NCBI GenBank assembly: GCA_017516285.1
Contig: JAFXDD010000024.1
Location: 1-28,131 of the forward strand
Length of the DNA stretch: 28,131 nucleotides
DNA from: Lachnospiraceae bacterium
Lineage (GTDB): Bacteria; Bacillota_A; Clostridia; Lachnospirales; Lachnospiraceae
Direction: 5' to 3'
A program made the position numbers and the translations under genes. Shown in pieces: positions 1 through 9,238 of this stretch. Under the pieces are notes generated by a model, which saw only the letters and a list, made by a program, of their open reading frames with translations, was not told the origin of the DNA and made no database searches. Each line of letters starts with the position of its first letter. Within the stretch, counting starts at the first letter, position 1.

Positions 1-80
1 ACGACGTAAGTCTATCACAGGATAGGCTTATTAAGGTATGCCAAAAGAGAACATTACATAAGTGATTATGACATTGAAAG

Positions 81-107
81 ACCCTGCCGCGATTATCACG
101 GCAGGGT
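81..107 (-). terminator. Probable intrinsic terminator of prs
   Basis: A 9-bp perfect GC-rich stem (81-89 with 99-107) with a 9-nt loop lies 54 bases past the prs stop codon. Read on the - strand it is followed by TCTTTC, a moderate U-tract. On the + strand it is followed by TGCCTTATTTT, so it may also stop transcripts arriving from the left. Confidence 0.7.
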
Positions 108-160
108 GCCTTATTTTAAGACTGTTTTTTTACAGCCCCTTTGGTAGTTGTGTGTTTTTA

Positions 161-1345
161 TCATGCATTGTCAGAATGCTTATTATATTCTGCCAGAACC
201 TTGCGGATATTTTCTGCAGGTTCAATAACGTTAGACATAGAAACAGAATGATTCATAAAGTCAATCACGCTGGCAGTAAACTCGCACATGTCTGCGCAGG
301 AGAAATATTCCCTTTCATAAATTTCAGGCGGCAAATAGGTCAGGTTGGTAGTAATTACTCTGTCAAAGTGACCGGCTTCGTAGCAACGGTCAAATACCTC
401 CAGACCGTTGGTAAACAGACCAAAGGTACAGCAGATAAATACGCGCTTTGCGCCCATGCCCTTTAACTGGCGGGCTGTGTCGATCATACTTTCACCGGAG
501 GAAATCATATCGTCGATAATGATGATATCCTTGCCGGTAATATCGCTGCCCAGAAATTCATGTGCTACAATAGGGTTCTTACCGTTAACGATAGTGGAGT
601 AGTCACGGCGCTTGTAGAACATACCGGTGTCAACGCCCATAACGGTAGCAAAGTAAATAGCACGGTCTAATGCTCCTTCGTCAGGAGAAATAACAAGTGT
701 ATGTTCCTTATCAATAATCAAGTCCTTTTCGTCCTGAATCAGTGCCTGAATAAACTGAGCAAAAGGCTGGTAGTTGTCAAAGCCACAAAGAGGCACGGAA
801 TTCTGTACTCTGGGATCGTGCGCGTCAAAGGTAATAATATTGGCAACGCCCATCTCGTGAAGCTCCTCTAAAGCGTAGGCACAGTCTAAGGACTCAATGC
901 CGGAGCGGTGATGCTGTCTGCTTTCATACATAAAAGGCATAATAACATTAATGCGGTGTGCATGACCGGAGCAGGCTGCAATAATACGCTTTAAATCCTG
1001 ATAGTGGTCGTCCGGAGACATGTAGTTTTCGTAGCCGTTCATTTTGTAGGTAAGGGAGTGATTGCATATATCTACTAAAATATATAAGTCCTTACCGCGC
1101 ACACTTTCTAAAATAGCGCCCTTGGCTTCGCCGCTGCCAAAGCGGGGGTTGGCATGCTTGATTAAATAGCTGTCCTTTAAATAACCTTCAAAGGCCGGAT
1201 CGGTTTTAAAAGAGTTGTGTCCGTTCTGACGATATTTAACAAGGTACTCGTTAATTTTCTGACCGGTCTCTTTCATGGATTCTAATGCGATGACACCTAA
1301 TGGTGCAATAGGCATTGCATTGTCTAATTCGTGTAAGTTTGGCAT
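161..1345 (-). CDS. prs: Ribose-phosphate pyrophosphokinase (PRPP synthetase), long form
   Basis: Makes PRPP from ribose-5-phosphate and ATP in the cytoplasm, feeding purine, pyrimidine, NAD, His and Trp synthesis. Family marks seen in the 394-residue product: an MPF..ESRQHHRS segment (about 136-148) where the family has MPYxRQDRK; FDAHD (173-177) for the usual DLHA; a VISPDEG ribose-phosphate loop (218-224); the KRR catalytic stretch (245-247); and the PRPP loop DIIIIDDMISSGES (273-286). The start is the ATG at 1345, preceded by GGAGG at proper spacing; an upstream in-frame ATG at 1387 lacks a ribosome binding site. The protein is about 80 residues longer than classical Prs (about 315), with extra N-terminal sequence and divergent motifs. 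It is transcribed alone, divergently from the DUF512 gene. The symbol is given on motif grounds. Confidence 0.9.
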   Translation of the reverse strand: MPNLHELDNAMPIAPLGVIALESMKETGQKINEYLVKYRQNGHNSFKTDPAFEGYLKDSYLIKHANPRFGSGEAKGAILESVRGKDLYILVDICNHSLTYKMNGYENYMSPDDHYQDLKRIIAACSGHAHRINVIMPFMYESRQHHRSGIESLDCAYALEELHEMGVANIITFDAHDPRVQNSVPLCGFDNYQPFAQFIQALIQDEKDLIIDKEHTLVISPDEGALDRAIYFATVMGVDTGMFYKRRDYSTIVNGKNPIVAHEFLGSDITGKDIIIIDDMISSGESMIDTARQLKGMGAKRVFICCTFGLFTNGLEVFDRCYEAGHFDRVITTNLTYLPPEIYEREYFSCADMCEFTASVIDFMNHSVSMSNVIEPAENIRKVLAEYNKHSDNA

Positions 1346-1387
1346 AATAACCTCCAATTTTAGGAAATAAATTATAAAATCATACAT

Positions 1388-1417
1388 ATTTTAAAACATT
1401 TACTAGTGACACGTCAA
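1388..1417 (-). promoter_or_regulatory. Sigma-A-type promoter for prs
   Basis: On the - strand, TTGACG (1417-1412) and TAAAAT (1393-1388) are separated by 18 bases. A start near 1381 would leave a leader of about 36 bases before the prs ATG. The -35 overlaps a near-palindromic TGAC-AC-GTCA (1407-1416). The DUF512 gene must start transcription from the same 117-base gap; a TATAAA at 1434-1439 is a possible + strand -10 without a clear -35. Confidence 0.6.
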
Positions 1418-1462
1418 GGAATTTAATGTAAGATATAAAGAAAAAACATTAGGAATTGTAAA

Positions 1463-2857
1463 ATGAAGAAGAAAATGGACCATATTATTAAAAAAATTTT
1501 ACCAAACAGCATTGCTGAGGAGATGGGTATCGAACCCGGAGACAAGCTTTTAAAGATTTCCAATGCAGTTATTGAAGATATTTTTGATTATCAGTTTCTG
1601 GTACAGGATGATTATATTGAGGTACTGATTGAAAAGCCTGATGGTGAGCAATGGCTTTTAGAGGTTGAAAAGGATTTCGATGAGGATTTGGGAATTGAAT
1701 TTGAAAATGGCCTTATGGACAACTATCGTTCCTGTCATAATAAATGTATTTTCTGTTTTATTGATCAGATGCCGAAGGGCATGCGGGACACCTTATATTT
1801 TAAGGATGATGACAGTAGACTGTCCTTTTTACAGGGTAATTATGTGACTCTGACCAATATGTCAGATCATGACATTGACAGAATCATCAGATATCATCTG
1901 TCACCAATTAATATTTCCTTCCAGACCACGAATCCGGTTCTTCGCTGCAAGATGTTAAATAACCGTTTTGCAGGAGAAGCACTAAAGAAGGTTGACAGAC
2001 TGTTTGAAGGCGGTGTTTATATGAACGGCCAGATAGTACTGTGTAAAGGCATTAATGATGGTGCAGAATTGGAGCGTAGTATTCGAGATTTGACAAAGTA
2101 TCTGCCTCAGTTAGAAAGTGTTTCCGTGGTGCCGGTAGGCCTTTCCAAACATCGTGAGGGCTTATATCCTTTGGATGCTTTTACAAAGGAGGATGCAAAA
2201 GAGGTTTTAAAGACCATTCATAGATGGCAGGAAAAGCTTTATCCGGAATATGGGCTGCATTTTATCCATGCATCAGACGAATGGTATATTCTGGCAGAGG
2301 AGGAGCTGCCGACGGCTGACAATTATGATGGATATATTCAGTATGAAAATGGTGTAGGTATGCTACGCATGCTTATAGACGAAGTAGAGGATGCCATTGC
2401 AATTGCAAAGGAGCGCGGGTACCTTCCTTGTGAAAGAAGTGCCAAGAATCTGTACAAAGCTCAAAAACGGGTGATTTCCATGGCTACCGGAAAGTTGGCT
2501 TATCCTTATATGAAAAGCATTGCAAAGAAGCTTATGGAGTTGTGTGAGGTTCTGGAGGTGCATGTATATGCAATCAGGAACGATTTCTTTGGGGAAAGTA
2601 TTACGGTATCCGGTCTGATTACAGGGCAGGATATTGTTAAGCAGCTTAAGGGACAGGAGCTTGGAGAGGTTTTGTATCTGCCTGAAAATATTTTACGCAG
2701 TGGAGAAGATGTTTTTTTGGATGATTTAACGGTTTCTGATGTGCAAAACACTTTACAAGTTTGTTTAGATATTGTAAAATCAAATGGTTATGAACTTGTA
2801 AGTTCACTGTTAGGACTGGACAAGCAGGCATTGATGCCTTCTGTTTTAGAAGAGTAG
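1463..2857 (+). CDS. DUF512 family protein: PDZ-like plus radical-SAM-like domains
   Basis: The 464-residue product begins with a PDZ-like segment (about 8-65, with [16 protein letters not shown]) and carries a CX3CX2C cluster (C91, C95, C98 in CHNKCIFCF), the usual 4Fe-4S and S-adenosylmethionine site of radical SAM proteins. The C-terminal half matches the DUF512 family of Clostridia, whose reaction is not known to me. The first ATG is taken as start because AGGA lies 8 bases upstream; the ATG at 1475 has only a purine run before it. The gene heads a run with der, plsY and gpsA, a familiar clostridial neighbourhood, and its stop is 13 bases before der. The family call is firm; no function is claimed. 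Confidence 0.88.
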   Translation: MKKKMDHIIKKILPNSIAEEMGIEPGDKLLKISNAVIEDIFDYQFLVQDDYIEVLIEKPDGEQWLLEVEKDFDEDLGIEFENGLMDNYRSCHNKCIFCFIDQMPKGMRDTLYFKDDDSRLSFLQGNYVTLTNMSDHDIDRIIRYHLSPINISFQTTNPVLRCKMLNNRFAGEALKKVDRLFEGGVYMNGQIVLCKGINDGAELERSIRDLTKYLPQLESVSVVPVGLSKHREGLYPLDAFTKEDAKEVLKTIHRWQEKLYPEYGLHFIHASDEWYILAEEELPTADNYDGYIQYENGVGMLRMLIDEVEDAIAIAKERGYLPCERSAKNLYKAQKRVISMATGKLAYPYMKSIAKKLMELCEVLEVHVYAIRNDFFGESITVSGLITGQDIVKQLKGQELGEVLYLPENILRSGEDVFLDDLTVSDVQNTLQVCLDIVKSNGYELVSSLLGLDKQALMPSVLEE

Positions 2858-2870
2858 AGGTGAGGAAAAT

Positions 2871-4211
2871 ATGGCAAAAAAGAAAAATAAGCCGATCGTG
2901 GCAGTTGTGGGCAGACCGAATGTGGGTAAGTCTACCTTGTTTAACGTATTGGCAGGAGAAAATATTTCCATAGTAAAGGATACACCGGGTATTACCAGAG
3001 ACCGTATTTATGCGGATGTTACATGGTTAAATCATAGCTTTACATTAGTTGACACAGGTGGTATTGAGCCTGACAGCAGTGATATCATCCTTTCTCAGAT
3101 GAGAGAACAGGCTGAAATTGCAATTGAAACAGCAGATGTTATTATGTTTATGGTAGATGTAAAGCAGGGACTTGTGGATGCAGATTCCAAGGTGGCAGAT
3201 ATGCTGCGTCGTTCCCACAAGCCGGTAGTCCTGGTTGTCAATAAAGTGGACAGCTTTGACAAAATGATGGCGGATGTTTATGAATTTTATAATTTGGGTA
3301 TTGGTGATCCACATCCTGTTTCCAGTGTAAACCGTATGGGTATCGGTGATATGTTGGATGAGGTGGTTTCCTATTTTCCGGAGGGAAGCGATGAGGAGGA
3401 AGAGGATGACCGTATCAAGGTGGCTATCGTAGGAAAGCCTAATGTAGGCAAGTCCTCTCTGATTAATAAGCTTTTGGGTGAGAACAGACTGATTGTGTCT
3501 GATATTGCAGGTACTACCCGTGATGCAGTTGACACGGAAGTGACCTACAATGGCAGAGAATATGTGTTTATCGATACTGCAGGTCTTCGCCGTAAGAATA
3601 AGATTAAGGAAGAATTAGAGCGTTTTATGATTATCCGTACCGTATCTGCTGTAGAGCGTGCAGATGTAGTGGTGCTGTTGATTGATGCTAAGGAAGGCGT
3701 TACAGAGCAAGATGCCAAGATTATCGATATTGCCCACGAAAGAGGCAAGGCTATTATCGTAGCGGTAAATAAGTGGGATGCTATCGAAAAGGATGATAAG
3801 ACGATTTATCGTTTTACCGAGAAAATACGTCAGACCCTGTCCTTTATTCCTTATGCAGAGATTATTTTTATATCTGCACTTACAGGACAGCGTATCGGCA
3901 AGCTTTACGAGACTATCGATATTGTTGCTGAGAATCACGCTCTTAGAGTGGCTACCGGTGTGCTCAACGAAATTATGACAGAGGCAGTTGCTATGCAGCA
4001 ACCGCCGGCAGATAAAGGCAAGCGTTTGCGCCTTTACTATATTACGCAGGTTTCCGTGAAGCCGCCTACTTTTGTTATTTTTGTAAATGACAAGGAATTG
4101 ATGCATTTTTCTTATACCAGATATATTGAGAACCAGATTCGTAATGCATTTGGTTTTAAGGGAACACCACTTCGTTTTATTATCAGAGAACGAAAGGAAA
4201 AGGAGCAATAA
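2871..4211 (+). CDS. der: Ribosome biogenesis GTPase Der (EngA)
   Basis: A double GTPase needed for maturation of the 50S ribosomal subunit. The 446 residues carry two GTP-binding domains in tandem: first P-loop GRPNVGKST near residue 14 with DTPGITRD and DTGG, second P-loop GKPNVGKSS near residue 187 with DIAGTTRD and DTAGL, each followed by an NKxD motif (NKVD, NKWD). A KH-like C-terminal domain follows (from about 360, [11 protein letters not shown]). An acidic linker (GSDEEEEDD) joins the G domains. The length is standard. A GAGGTGAGG ribosome binding site precedes the ATG. The plsY ribosome binding site lies inside its 3' end, so translation of the two may be linked. Confidence 0.97.
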   Translation: MAKKKNKPIVAVVGRPNVGKSTLFNVLAGENISIVKDTPGITRDRIYADVTWLNHSFTLVDTGGIEPDSSDIILSQMREQAEIAIETADVIMFMVDVKQGLVDADSKVADMLRRSHKPVVLVVNKVDSFDKMMADVYEFYNLGIGDPHPVSSVNRMGIGDMLDEVVSYFPEGSDEEEEDDRIKVAIVGKPNVGKSSLINKLLGENRLIVSDIAGTTRDAVDTEVTYNGREYVFIDTAGLRRKNKIKEELERFMIIRTVSAVERADVVVLLIDAKEGVTEQDAKIIDIAHERGKAIIVAVNKWDAIEKDDKTIYRFTEKIRQTLSFIPYAEIIFISALTGQRIGKLYETIDIVAENHALRVATGVLNEIMTEAVAMQQPPADKGKRLRLYYITQVSVKPPTFVIFVNDKELMHFSYTRYIENQIRNAFGFKGTPLRFIIRERKEKEQ

Positions 4212-4214
4212 AGC

Positions 4215-4868
4215 ATGGAAAGACTTATTTGCTTGGTTATAGGATATGTTTTGGGTAATTTTCAGACTGCCTACATTTACGGCAGGCTGAAAGGTATCGA
4301 TATCAGAGAGCATGGCAGTGGAAATGCAGGCACCACCAATACTTTACGTGTTCTGGGAAGAAAAGCAGGAGCGGTTGTTTTTATCGGTGATGTATTAAAA
4401 TGTGCTATAGCAATATGGCTGGTGAGGGCATTTTTTGGTACTGAGCATGCTGACATAATTTACATTTTGACACTTTACGCTGCACTTGGTACAATGTTAG
4501 GGCACAATTACCCTATGCTTTTAGGATTTAAGGGTGGCAAGGGGATGGCTTGCACGGCTGGACTGATGGCTTTTTATCATCCTTGGCTTTTAGCTGTAGG
4601 CGGCACTATCTTTATAGCTATATTTTTTACCACACACTATGTGTCATTAGGCTCGCTGCTTGTATATCTTGGCATTTTCATTACCATGGCGGTACTTTGT
4701 TTTACTGGAGCACTGGGAGTACTTACCGGTGTACAGATAGCAGAAGTGATGCTTATTACATTGTTTATGGCAGTTATGGCTTACGTAAGGCATTGGACCA
4801 ATATTAAGAGACTGCTTGCAGGAACAGAAAGCAAAACTTATTTAAGCAAAAAGAACAGGCAGCAATAG
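4215..4868 (+). CDS. plsY: Acyl-phosphate:glycerol-3-phosphate acyltransferase PlsY
   Basis: Integral membrane enzyme that transfers an acyl group from acyl-phosphate to position 1 of glycerol-3-phosphate, the first step of phospholipid synthesis. The 217 residues are strongly hydrophobic with about five membrane segments. Family motifs are present: GSGNAGTTNTLRVLG (about 36-50) and GHNYPMLLGFKGGKGMA (about 96-112), the latter contributing to glycerol-3-phosphate binding. It starts 3 bases after der, with AGGAG at 4201-4205. gpsA, which makes its substrate, follows directly, a sensible functional pair. Confidence 0.96.
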   Translation: MERLICLVIGYVLGNFQTAYIYGRLKGIDIREHGSGNAGTTNTLRVLGRKAGAVVFIGDVLKCAIAIWLVRAFFGTEHADIIYILTLYAALGTMLGHNYPMLLGFKGGKGMACTAGLMAFYHPWLLAVGGTIFIAIFFTTHYVSLGSLLVYLGIFITMAVLCFTGALGVLTGVQIAEVMLITLFMAVMAYVRHWTNIKRLLAGTESKTYLSKKNRQQ

Positions 4869-4887
4869 TTTTTAAAGGAGATTTTTC

Positions 4888-5898
4888 ATGGCAAAGGTCA
4901 GTATTATCGGTGCCGGCAGCTGGGGGACAGCACTGGCAGTATTGTTAGATGGTAATGGGCATGATGTAACACTCTGGTCCTTTTTGGAAGAGGAAGTAAG
5001 GATGCTTCGGGAAGAACGTGAGCAGAAGGACAAGCTGCCGGGCGTTCGGATTTCAGAGCATATGCATATTACAGGTGATCTGAAAGAGGCCGTAGGAGGC
5101 AAGGATGTAGTAGTTTTGGCTGTGCCATCTACGTTTATTCGCTCTACAGCTGCCATGTGCGCAGCGTTTGCAGAGGAAGGTCAGATTTTTGTGGATGTGG
5201 CAAAGGGAATCGAAGAGGATACCCTAATGACTATGACGCAGATTATAGGGCAGGAAATTCCACAGGCTAATGTAGCGGTATTATCAGGACCATCTCATGC
5301 GGAAGAGGTAGGTCGTGGCATTCCTACTACCATTGTGGTGGGTGCAAAGGACCAGGCTACTGCGGCATACTTACAAAATATTTTCATGAGTGAGAAGTTT
5401 CGCGTTTATATCAGTTCTGACATGATAGGCATTGAATTAGGTGGTGCTTTGAAGAATGTGGTCGCGTTAGCGGCGGGTATCGCAGACGGTCTGGGTTATG
5501 GTGACAACACCAAAGCAGCACTCATTACACGTGGTATTGCAGAGATTTCCAGATTGGGTATGGCTATGGGCGGCAAGTACGAGACCTTTTGTGGACTTAC
5601 CGGTATGGGGGACTTGATTGTTACCTGTGCATCGGAGCATTCCAGAAACCGCAGGGCAGGCTTTTTGATTGGACAAGGCCATAGCTACCGGGAAGCCATG
5701 GATGAAGTAAAGATGGTAGTGGAAGGTGTATATTCCGCCAAGGCTGCAATGGCTCTTGGCTGTAAGTATGGGGTCTCTTTACCGATTATCGAAAAGGTAA
5801 ATGCCGTACTTTTTGAGGATATGCCTGCTGCAGATGCAGTAAAGGAACTGATGCTTAGGGATAAGACAATTGAGCATTCTTTAGTAGACTGGGACTAA
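4888..5898 (+). CDS. gpsA: NAD(P)-dependent glycerol-3-phosphate dehydrogenase
   Basis: Reduces dihydroxyacetone phosphate to sn-glycerol-3-phosphate for lipid synthesis. The 336-residue length is typical. The Rossmann motif GAGSWGTALA sits at residues 8-17; further family motifs are GPSHAEEVGRG (about 132) and the catalytic KNVVALAAGIADGLGYGDNTKAAL stretch in two parts (the Lys near residue 188, then GDNTKAAL). AAAGGAG lies 8 bases before the ATG. It directly follows plsY, whose substrate it supplies. In many Clostridia spoIVA comes next; here a metallo-hydrolase follows instead. Confidence 0.97.
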   Translation: MAKVSIIGAGSWGTALAVLLDGNGHDVTLWSFLEEEVRMLREEREQKDKLPGVRISEHMHITGDLKEAVGGKDVVVLAVPSTFIRSTAAMCAAFAEEGQIFVDVAKGIEEDTLMTMTQIIGQEIPQANVAVLSGPSHAEEVGRGIPTTIVVGAKDQATAAYLQNIFMSEKFRVYISSDMIGIELGGALKNVVALAAGIADGLGYGDNTKAALITRGIAEISRLGMAMGGKYETFCGLTGMGDLIVTCASEHSRNRRAGFLIGQGHSYREAMDEVKMVVEGVYSAKAAMALGCKYGVSLPIIEKVNAVLFEDMPAADAVKELMLRDKTIEHSLVDWD

Positions 5899-5928
5899 TT
5901 GTTTTGGAGAGAACATAAGGAGGATGTT

Positions 5929-6672
5929 ATGAAAGTTACATTTATCGGACATAGTGGATTCTTAGTAGAAACCGGTATTGCAAATTTATTATTTGATTAT
6001 AGTGAAGGTGAAATTCCGGAAGTACAAGGTGATGTGCCTTTTGTGGTGTTTGTTTCTCATGCACATAGCGATCATTATAATCCTGCTATTTTTGCATTGG
6101 CAAAGAAATACAAAAACATTCAGTACTTTTTATCTCATGATATCAGGCTGTCAGAGGATGTGGCAAAAGAATACAAAATGACCAAGTCCTTTATTCTGAA
6201 TAAAATTACCAGTGTACAGCCGGGCACCAGACGTGTTATTCCGTTAGCAGGTATTGGTGGAAATGATTACATTATTCTCGAGACCATTAAATCCACAGAT
6301 CAGGGAGTTGCCTTTTTGTTAAATGTGGCTGGAAAGCGCATTTACCATGCCGGTGATTTGAACTGGTGGGTATGGGAGGAGGATACCAAGCAGCAGTTTA
6401 ACAATATGTCTGCTTTGTTTAAACGTGCTATTGAAAGAATTAACGGCCGTGATATCTATCTGGCATTTGCACCGCTTGACCCAAGACAGGGGAAGCATTA
6501 TAAGCTAGGTATAGAGTATTTGCTCAATGCCACTCATGTAGACCATGTGGTACCGATGCATTTTTGGGGACAGCCTGAGCTTATTGACAAATACGAGGAT
6601 GAGCGCCAGACAAAGGAGCTTTCTACCAAGGTCGTGAAGCTCGGTACAAGTGGAGAAAGCATTGAAGTATAG
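5929..6672 (+). CDS. MBL-fold metallo-hydrolase, UlaG/YtnP-like, substrate unknown
   Basis: A 247-residue metallo-beta-lactamase fold protein. The zinc motif HAHSDH is at residues 44-49, further metal ligands are likely the His of YHAGD (near 141) and of VPMHFWG (near 211). The absence of a signal peptide indicates a cytoplasmic enzyme. The start is the ATG at 5929, which has AAGGAGG five bases upstream; an in-frame TTG at 5899 abutting the gpsA stop has no such site. It is the last gene before a strong terminator, so probably the end of the DUF512-der-plsY-gpsA transcript. Related proteins act on phosphodiester or lactone substrates, but nothing here identifies the substrate. Confidence 0.85.
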   Translation: MKVTFIGHSGFLVETGIANLLFDYSEGEIPEVQGDVPFVVFVSHAHSDHYNPAIFALAKKYKNIQYFLSHDIRLSEDVAKEYKMTKSFILNKITSVQPGTRRVIPLAGIGGNDYIILETIKSTDQGVAFLLNVAGKRIYHAGDLNWWVWEEDTKQQFNNMSALFKRAIERINGRDIYLAFAPLDPRQGKHYKLGIEYLLNATHVDHVVPMHFWGQPELIDKYEDERQTKELSTKVVKLGTSGESIEV

Positions 6673-6689
6673 ATATAGTATTTAAGGTA

Positions 6690-6736
6690 TGTGCGAGTTT
6701 ATCTTTTGGTAAACTCGCACAAATTTTATATATTAT
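6690..6736 (+). terminator. Intrinsic terminator closing the der-gpsA run
   Basis: A perfect 12-bp stem (6690-6701 with 6710-6721) with an 8-nt loop is followed by AATTTTATATATT. It starts 18 bases past the metallo-hydrolase stop. Confidence 0.85.
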
Positions 6737-6782
6737 CTATTTGTGCAGAAAGCTGAAAATAGACAAACTATAATAAAAACAC

Positions 6783-6811
6783 TTATAAAATATCTGAAAA
6801 TGGTCTATAAT
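6783..6811 (+). promoter_or_regulatory. Candidate promoter for the CarD-like gene
   Basis: A consensus TATAAT (6806-6811) has TTATAA 17 bases upstream, a weak -35. Transcription would begin near 6818, giving a leader of about 50 bases. A second TATAAT at 6769-6774 lacks a partner. The surrounding gap is very AT-rich. Confidence 0.5.
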
Positions 6812-6868
6812 AAAGCTATATTAGTGAAAAAATTTTTAAGGGCCGTTTTTAGATAAGGAGAGTGTTAT

Positions 6869-7372
6869 ATGTTTGATAAGGGTACTATGCTTGTTCATCC
6901 TACCTATGGAGTCTGTGAAGTGGTGCAGGTAGGTAAGATTGATATGAAAAATGTAAAGGATGAGAGGGTATACTATACCTTGATGCCTCTATATGACTCC
7001 AAAAGCAAGCTCTTTATTCCCACTGACAGTGATGGTGCGGGCTTACGTCCTGTAATGACTAAGGAGAACGCATTGAAGCTGGTTGCCAGACTGCCGGAAA
7101 TGGAACCGATTACCGTACAGAATGAAAAGGAGCGGGAAAAGGTCTTTAAAGAACTAATTCGTTCCGGTAATTACGAAGATATCAGCCGTATCATTAAAAC
7201 GTTGTATCTGCGTAAGCAGGCCCGCCTGACAGCCGGTAAAAAAGCAGTGTCTTTGGATGAAAAGTACCTTTTTATTGCCCGTGAGCAGTTATATGGTGAG
7301 TTGGCAGTATCCCTGGGCATAGAAAAGAATGGTGTAGAGGAGTATATCTCAAAAGCAATTGATAAAGTTTGA
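6869..7372 (+). CDS. CarD/CdnL-family transcriptional regulator
   Basis: A 167-residue protein. The N-terminal 60 or so residues form the RNA-polymerase-interacting domain shared with the Mfd/TRCF RID (MLVHPTYGVCEVV, then YYTLMPL and KLFIPTDS), which in this family binds the RNA polymerase beta subunit. The remaining part is helical and would contact promoter DNA in characterised CarD proteins, stabilising open complexes. AAGGAG precedes the ATG by 8 bases. The gene has its own promoter and terminator, so it is monocistronic. Whether this short clostridial form acts globally like mycobacterial CarD or on few promoters cannot be told from sequence. Confidence 0.85.
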   Translation: MFDKGTMLVHPTYGVCEVVQVGKIDMKNVKDERVYYTLMPLYDSKSKLFIPTDSDGAGLRPVMTKENALKLVARLPEMEPITVQNEKEREKVFKELIRSGNYEDISRIIKTLYLRKQARLTAGKKAVSLDEKYLFIAREQLYGELAVSLGIEKNGVEEYISKAIDKV

Positions 7373-7375
7373 TAT

Positions 7376-7400
7376 AAAGAGTCCTTTGCGGCTCTTTTTT
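7376..7400 (+). terminator. Intrinsic terminator of the CarD-like gene
   Basis: The stem AAAGAG (7376-7381) pairs with CTCTTT (7392-7397), extended inward by a T-G and a C-G pair, and runs into a T6 tract. It begins 3 bases after the stop codon. Confidence 0.85.
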
Positions 7401-7479
7401 GCTTGTATTTCTCCTCATTTTGTTGCATAATAAACAGGTATGAGAATTCTACAATTATTTTAAAATTACGAGGAACATT

Positions 7480-8367
7480 ATGCAATTTAAAGTAATTACA
7501 TTAGAAGATAAAGAATGGGTGCAAGGGTATTTAAAAGAGTCCGGGTATTCGGGCTGTGAATTTTCCTTCAGCACCATGATGATGTGGAAGGATGTTTATA
7601 AGACAGAGGTGGCGGATTTTAAGGGCACCTTGTGTTATCGGTGTAAGGTGGGGGAGCATAAGTATGTGTATGCATTTCCGGCCGGTAACGGTGATAAAAA
7701 GGCTGCTATTGAGGCTATGATAGCATTATCCAAAGAGAAGGGACATACTTTTGTGCTGCGTGGCTTTGAAAAGGAATGGGCAGAATGGCTGGAAGTAGAG
7801 TTTCCGGGGGTATTTGACATCAGATGCTCCAGGGATGAGTGGGATTATGTTTACAGTGTAGAGGCATTGAGTAGTCTTTCAGGCAGCAAATATCATGGTA
7901 AGCGAAATCATATCGCCAGATTTAAGGATGGCGGGGAATGGCGCTATGAGAGCTTAAATACAGGCAATATAGAAGAGTGTCGTGCTATGAGTGATAAATG
8001 GTATCATGCTCAGTTAAATGTCGGAAACATTACTGTTTTAAAGGAAAAGCCTGTTTTAAATTATGCACTGGACCATATGAACGAGTTGGATTTAAAGGGC
8101 GGTGTGTTGTATCGTGATGATAAGGTAGTAGCTTTTACGATAGGAGAGGCTATGAGTGAGGATACCTTCCATGTGCATATCGAAAAGGCATATTCGGATA
8201 TTCAGGGGGCTTACCCTATGATTAACCAGCAGTTTGTACTGCATGAAATGCAGGATTTTGTATACATCAACAGAGAAGAGGATGACGGTGTGCCGGGACT
8301 TCGCAGGGCAAAGGAATCTTATTATCCTGTCAAGATGATTGAAAAGTATTCTGCGGTATTGAAGTAG
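7480..8367 (+). CDS. DUF2156 / LPG-synthase C-terminal-like protein
   Basis: The 295 residues resemble the DUF2156 family, a double GNAT-like fold related to the catalytic C-terminal domain of lysyl-phosphatidylglycerol synthase (MprF). Visible marks are GSKYHGKRNHIARF (about 135-148), WY followed by a helical stretch, then GGVLYRDDKVVAFTIGE and HVHIEKAYSDIQGAYPMINQ in the second half. No membrane segments are present, so unlike MprF it lacks the flippase part and should be soluble. GAGGAA precedes the ATG. It is followed 8 bases later by a GNAT gene, probably co-transcribed. Substrate unknown; a role in aminoacyl transfer is family inference only. Confidence 0.82.
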   Translation: MQFKVITLEDKEWVQGYLKESGYSGCEFSFSTMMMWKDVYKTEVADFKGTLCYRCKVGEHKYVYAFPAGNGDKKAAIEAMIALSKEKGHTFVLRGFEKEWAEWLEVEFPGVFDIRCSRDEWDYVYSVEALSSLSGSKYHGKRNHIARFKDGGEWRYESLNTGNIEECRAMSDKWYHAQLNVGNITVLKEKPVLNYALDHMNELDLKGGVLYRDDKVVAFTIGEAMSEDTFHVHIEKAYSDIQGAYPMINQQFVLHEMQDFVYINREEDDGVPGLRRAKESYYPVKMIEKYSAVLK

Positions 8368-8375
8368 GAGTGTAT

Positions 8376-9203
8376 ATGATTACTTTTGCAGATAAAAGCA
8401 TGGAAAAGGACTTAATAGAAATTTGGCACAAAAGCTTTGGTGACAGTATCGAGTATATTCATATGTTTCTTCAATGGAATGCTGCCAGAGCCAAGATTAT
8501 CGTTTATATGATACAGGACAGGCCGGTCAGTGTGGCGTATTTACTCCCTCTGGTGTATCGAAAAGCGGGAGAGCAGGATGTTCCTTGCTGGTACTTGTAT
8601 GCTGCAGCCACCTTACCGGAATACAGAGGCCATGGTTATTTCGGTGATATTTTAGCATTTATTCAGAAACATGTGCCGGAGCCTGTTATATTAGTGCCGG
8701 CAGAGCCGGCGTTAACGAGGTATTACGAAAGACAAGGACTTGAGGTATGGCAGGAGGAAGAAGTGACCTGGGTGACAGAGGATACGCACCAAGGGTCAGA
8801 AACTGCTATGATGCTGAATGATATCGATGTGGAGACCTACACAGCAATCAGAGATGCCTATTTTGGTCAGACAGGGTACATGAAATGGGATGAGCATTTC
8901 ATGAAATTTATTTTTCAAGAAAACATAATATGTGGTGGCAGACAGAAAAGCTTTGAGATAGAAGGCAGACATTATGCCGTGATATATCGCATAGAGGAGC
9001 AGTGCTTAAAAGTTTTAGAGCTTTTAAGGAAGGATGATGCATATACTAGGTTACAGGCTGATGAAATCATAAGCTGTGCATCTGCACTTATAAAGGTGAC
9101 AGGTGCTACATCGGCGTTAGTTTGTATCAGACCAACGGTTATGGCAATGGGGAAGCTTCCACTACTGCCGCTAGAAGGCTATTTCAACCTAACTATGGGG
9201 TGA
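8376..9203 (+). CDS. GNAT-family N-acetyltransferase
   Basis: A 275-residue protein. The acetyl-CoA binding region is visible as [20 protein letters not shown], where RGHGYFG supplies the R/QxxGxG/A signature (near residue 88), followed by a YYERQG motif typical of the last helix of the GNAT core. The C-terminal 130 residues form a second domain that I do not recognise. The ATG at 8376 is chosen because TAGGAG ends six bases upstream; the in-frame GTG at 8370 directly abuts that site. It is probably one operon with the preceding DUF2156 gene. Substrate unknown. Confidence 0.82.
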   Translation: MITFADKSMEKDLIEIWHKSFGDSIEYIHMFLQWNAARAKIIVYMIQDRPVSVAYLLPLVYRKAGEQDVPCWYLYAAATLPEYRGHGYFGDILAFIQKHVPEPVILVPAEPALTRYYERQGLEVWQEEEVTWVTEDTHQGSETAMMLNDIDVETYTAIRDAYFGQTGYMKWDEHFMKFIFQENIICGGRQKSFEIEGRHYAVIYRIEEQCLKVLELLRKDDAYTRLQADEIISCASALIKVTGATSALVCIRPTVMAMGKLPLLPLEGYFNLTMG

Positions 9204-9209
9204 ATGTTG

Positions 9210-9238
9210 TTGACAAGTATAGTCAGAAATTTTATAAT
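9210..9238 (+). promoter_or_regulatory. Consensus sigma-A promoter for gmd-fcl
   Basis: A perfect TTGACA (9210-9215) and a perfect TATAAT (9233-9238) are separated by exactly 17 bases. Transcription should start near 9245, about 33 bases before the gmd ATG. This is the closest match to consensus in the window. Confidence 0.88.

Noticed and set aside
62..466. 134-residue open frame on the + strand
   Set aside because: It runs through the prs terminator and then antisense to prs; no ribosome binding site or motif.
3615..4313. 232-residue open frame on the - strand
   Set aside because: It lies opposite der and plsY, which have complete domain motifs; its translation has no recognisable motif and no ribosome binding site was evident. 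It is a shadow.
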